NCBI GenBank assembly: GCA_022793565.1
Contig: JAAWDC010000076.1
Span: forward strand, 1 to 6,288
DNA from: Bacilli bacterium
GTDB lineage: Bacteria > Bacillota_I > Bacilli_A > RF39 > UBA660
Reading direction: 5' to 3'
DNA length: 6,288 nt
In this document: piece by piece, positions 3,842 to 6,288 of the stretch
Layout of the letters: every line of letters starts with the position of its first letter
How positions within the stretch are numbered: the first letter of the stretch is position 1
Translations under genes and position numbers: made by a program
The notes under the pieces: model-generated
Told to the model about the DNA's origin: nothing
Database searches by the model: none
Seen by the model: only the letters and a program-made list of their open reading frames with translations

Positions 3842-5986
3842 ATGAATCAAGAGATAGTATTAGAAATTAGCAATCATTTAAATATAAAACCCAAACAAGT
3901 AGAAACAGTACTTAGTTTATTAAGTGAAGGAAATACCATACCATTTATCGCAAGATATCGAAAAGAGGCAACTGGTGCACTAGATGAGGAAATTATTCGC
4001 AGCATTAATGAAGTATATGAGTATCAAGTAAACCTATTGAAAAGAAAAGAAGATGTCATCCGTTTAATCGATGAAAAAGGGCTTTTAACAGACGAATTGA
4101 AAACATCAATTATGTCTTGTGAAAAATTAGTTGAAGTAGAAGACTTATATCGACCATATAAAGAAAAGAAAAAAACCAAGGCGACAGAGGCTATTAAGAA
4201 TGGGCTAGAACCATTAGCAAAGATGATAATGTCATTTCCAACAACCGGTAGTTTAAAAGAAATGGCAAGCAAATATATTACGGAATCAGTATTAAACGAA
4301 GAGGATGCCATTCAAGGAGCAAAGTATATTATTGCAGAGTGGATTAGCGACAATGCCTTCTACCGAAAGGCGTTAAGAAAATATCTTTACTTAAATGGTA
4401 CTTTGGTATCTAAAAAGAAAAAGAATGGAGAAGATGAGAAAAAGATCTATGAAATGTATTATGAATATTCAGAACCAGTAAAGAAAGTAAAACCTCATCG
4501 TGTTTTAGCAACCAATCGAGGAGAAAAAGAGGGAATTCTAAGTGTTGGAATTGACATCAACGACGAAGAACTCTTAGGATACTTAGAATCTAAAATTATT
4601 AAGAATAAGAATTCCTTTGTAGTAGAGGAAGTGAAAGATGCGATTAAAGACAGTTATAAACGCTTGATTTTTCCAAGTATTGAACGAGAGATTCGAGCAG
4701 AATTAAAGGAAAATGGAGAAGAGGTGGCAATAGACAATTTCTCTAAAAATGTAGAAAGTTTACTTTTAACGCCCCCTATCAAAGAAAAAGTAGTTCTTGG
4801 ATACGATCCGGCTTTCCGTACTGGATGCAAGCTTGCAGTTCTTGATCCAACAGGAAAAGTACTAGATATTAAAGTTATTTATCCGACAGAACCACACAAT
4901 AAAATTGAGGAAAGTAAGAAAATAGTCCTTGAATTAATTGAAAAGTATAAGATAGATGTCATTGCAATTGGAAATGGAACAGCATCTCGTGAAAGTGAAG
5001 CATTCATTGCCGATACAATTAAAGAGGCAAAAAGAAAAGTAGAATATATTATTGTAAGCGAAGCAGGAGCATCAGTATATTCTGCTAGTCCTCTTGCTAT
5101 TTCAGAATTTCCTGATTTAACCGTTGAAAAAAGAAGTGCCATTTCTATTGGAAGAAGACTACAGGATGCTTTATCTGAACTAGTAAAGATTGATCCTAAA
5201 AGTATTGGAGTCGGTCTTTATCAACACGACGTTCAAGGAAAAAAATTAGATGATTCTTTGAATTTTGTGGTTACCAAAGCAGTGAATCAAGTTGGGGTGA
5301 ATGTAAATACAGCTTCTTCTTCTTTATTAAAATATGTTTCTGGACTTACAAAGAAAGCGATAGAAGCAATTATGGAATATCGAGATAAAAATGGAAAGAT
5401 CTCTTCCCGTGATGAACTTAAGAAAGTAAAAGGAATTAGTGATAAGGTGTATGAACAATCCATTGGATTTATACGTATTATAGATGGAGAAAATCCACTA
5501 GATAAAACATCTATTCACCCAGAAAGTTATTCTCAAACAGAAGCTTTACTGCAATCGATTGGATGTACACCTCAAGATATCGGTACACCAGAACTAAAAG
5601 AAAAGTTATCTCATTTTGATTTGGCACAGTGTACTTTAGAAATCGATCCGTATACTTTAAAGGATATTATAGAAGCACTTTCAAAACCGAATAGAGATCC
5701 TCGGGATGAAATGCCAAAACCTATCTTAAAAAGTGGGGTTCTTCATGTAGAAGATTTAAATATCGGAGATAAATTACAAGGAACTGTACGAAATGTTGTC
5801 GATTTTGGACTATTTATTGATATTGGTCTTCATAATGATGGGCTTGCTCATATTTCTAAATTAACAGATCAATATATTAAACATCCATCTGAATTATTTA
5901 GTGTAGGAGATATTGTCGATTGCTATGTAATCGATGTTAAAAAAGATCAGGAAAAAGTTTCTCTAAGTTTGTTAGAAAATAAGTGA
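3842..5986 (+). CDS. tex: Tex family RNA-binding protein (S1 domain)
   Basis: The 714-residue product covers the whole Tex architecture at about the usual family length. The N-terminal helical domain has NTIPFIARYRKEATGALDEE (31-50), then VEVEDLYRPYKEKKKTKA (97-114). A YqgF/RuvC-like domain follows at about 316-440 with VVLGYDPAFRTGCKLAVLD (317-335), IGNGTASRE (376-384) and SEAGASVYSASPLA (406-419). Paired helix-hairpin-helix motifs lie at about 485-546 (GVNVNTASSSLL and ISSRDELKKVKGIS). The C-terminal S1 RNA-binding domain spans 641-711 (GTVRNVVDFGLFIDIG, 647-662). Tex is a cytoplasmic nucleic-acid-binding protein implicated in transcription and RNA metabolism, with effects on toxin expression and stress in some species; its exact role is unsettled. 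It ends in TGA, and an acetyltransferase frame follows almost at once, probably on the same mRNA. No frame damage is visible. Confidence 0.97.
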   Translation: MNQEIVLEISNHLNIKPKQVETVLSLLSEGNTIPFIARYRKEATGALDEEIIRSINEVYEYQVNLLKRKEDVIRLIDEKGLLTDELKTSIMSCEKLVEVEDLYRPYKEKKKTKATEAIKNGLEPLAKMIMSFPTTGSLKEMASKYITESVLNEEDAIQGAKYIIAEWISDNAFYRKALRKYLYLNGTLVSKKKKNGEDEKKIYEMYYEYSEPVKKVKPHRVLATNRGEKEGILSVGIDINDEELLGYLESKIIKNKNSFVVEEVKDAIKDSYKRLIFPSIEREIRAELKENGEEVAIDNFSKNVESLLLTPPIKEKVVLGYDPAFRTGCKLAVLDPTGKVLDIKVIYPTEPHNKIEESKKIVLELIEKYKIDVIAIGNGTASRESEAFIADTIKEAKRKVEYIIVSEAGASVYSASPLAISEFPDLTVEKRSAISIGRRLQDALSELVKIDPKSIGVGLYQHDVQGKKLDDSLNFVVTKAVNQVGVNVNTASSSLLKYVSGLTKKAIEAIMEYRDKNGKISSRDELKKVKGISDKVYEQSIGFIRIIDGENPLDKTSIHPESYSQTEALLQSIGCTPQDIGTPELKEKLSHFDLAQCTLEIDPYTLKDIIEALSKPNRDPRDEMPKPILKSGVLHVEDLNIGDKLQGTVRNVVDFGLFIDIGLHNDGLAHISKLTDQYIKHPSELFSVGDIVDCYVIDVKKDQEKVSLSLLENK

Positions 5987-5996
5987 TGGAGGGAAT

Positions 5997-6288
5997 GTAG
6001 TAGTTTCTAATGATAATATTGATCTCTATTTAGAAAAAGAAAACAAAGAGGCAGGTCACTATGAATTTGCTATCTTTCTAGATAAAACAACAATTATGCC
6101 ATTTGCTAATATCGAATATGAAATAGAAAAAGAACATCGTGGGCATCATTATGCGTTACAAAGTCTAGAATTATTGATAGAAACAATGTTAAAAATGAAG
6201 ATTCGCTTTCCTGTCATTACAGTATTATCACAGAATGAAGCATCGATTCGTACAATTCAAGAATTGGGAGGAAGGTTGATTGAGCCAC
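5997..6288 (+). CDS. GNAT-type N-acetyltransferase, partial at window edge, start unclear
   Basis: A frame open from just after the in-frame TAG at 5973 to the window end encodes a GNAT-like protein. GHYEFAIFL fits an early strand; NIEYEIEKEHRGHHYALQSL covers the strand and the acetyl-CoA-binding loop (RGHHYA in place of the usual R/Q-x-x-G-x-G/A); VITVLSQNEASIRTIQELGG is the typical C-terminal strand and Asn-containing helix. Its substrate is unknown, and the 3' end lies outside the window. GGAGGG (5988-5993), two bases after the tex stop, is a good ribosome-binding site, but the homologous frame has no ATG, GTG or TTG until ATG 6096, which would remove the first strand and helix. Codons at the right distance are GTA 5997 and GTA 6000; an ATT lies at 6018. 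The given start is nominal. The gene may be intact with a rare start, or damaged by a point change. Confidence 0.7.

Noticed and set aside
4024..5142. Reverse-strand frames opposite tex (4024-4311 and 4879-5142)
   Set aside because: They lie wholly within a strongly conserved gene, have no recognisable protein features, and are expected by chance in AT-rich sequence.
5984..6010. TGA at the end of tex read as Trp (mycoplasma-type code)
   Set aside because: Readthrough would add only eight residues before TAA, no gene here uses TGA internally, and tex already ends after a complete S1 domain with a new ribosome-binding site following.
1..6288. A multi-gene novel defence, mobile or secretion system
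   Set aside because: The genes have separate promoters and mostly familiar, unrelated functions; there are no nuclease, helicase, integrase, toxin-antitoxin or repeat-array signals that would support such a system.

Overview
This 6.3 kb window is AT-rich chromosomal DNA (roughly one third G+C by eye) from what looks like a low-GC Bacillota. Supporting signs are strong purine-rich Shine-Dalgarno sequences, sigma-A-type promoters (several with an extended -10), T-tailed hairpin terminators and AT-biased codon choice. Two of the secreted proteins resemble types I associate with gut Bacilli of the RF39/Erysipelotrichales kind. That placement is an impression, not a demonstrated affiliation. The code looks standard: Trp is TGG, no reading frame contains an internal TGA, and one gene ends in TGA.

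All recognised genes are on the + strand. From left to right: (1) 162-920, a membrane-anchored cell-wall protein with a Pro/Thr linker and a C-terminal 3D/RlpA-like double-psi beta-barrel domain; (2) 1022-2065, a secreted or anchored protein whose N-terminal half resembles TasA/camelysin-type (SipW-dependent) beta-sandwich proteins, with an unrecognised C-terminal half; (3) 2128-3159, an unrecognised protein with two membrane segments in a hairpin, a very basic stretch before them and a very acidic one after; (4) 3212-3751, a small nitroreductase-family flavoprotein; (5) 3842-5986, the RNA-binding protein Tex; (6) about 5997 to the window end, a GNAT-type acetyltransferase, cut by the window edge and lacking a normal start codon where one is expected.

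The layout is compact. Genes 1 to 5 each seem to have their own promoter, with predicted leaders of only about 9 to 22 nt, so this is not one operon. Terminators are squeezed into neighbouring signals: one carries the gene 1 stop codon in its loop, one overlaps the gene 4 promoter, and one abuts the tex promoter. Only tex and the acetyltransferase look co-transcribed. Three starts should be moved downstream of the longest frame (to 1022, 2128 and 3842), because the extra 5' codons overlap promoter or ribosome-binding sequence.

Genes 1 and 2 are envelope proteins and gene 3 is a membrane protein; genes 4 to 6 are generic housekeeping or enzyme functions. I see no CRISPR array, mobile element, tRNA, rRNA or recognisable defence system. 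The points most worth checking are the broken or non-canonical start of the acetyltransferase, an operator-like inverted repeat over the gene 2 promoter, the terminator/promoter overlap before gene 4, and the two poorly understood proteins of genes 2 and 3.
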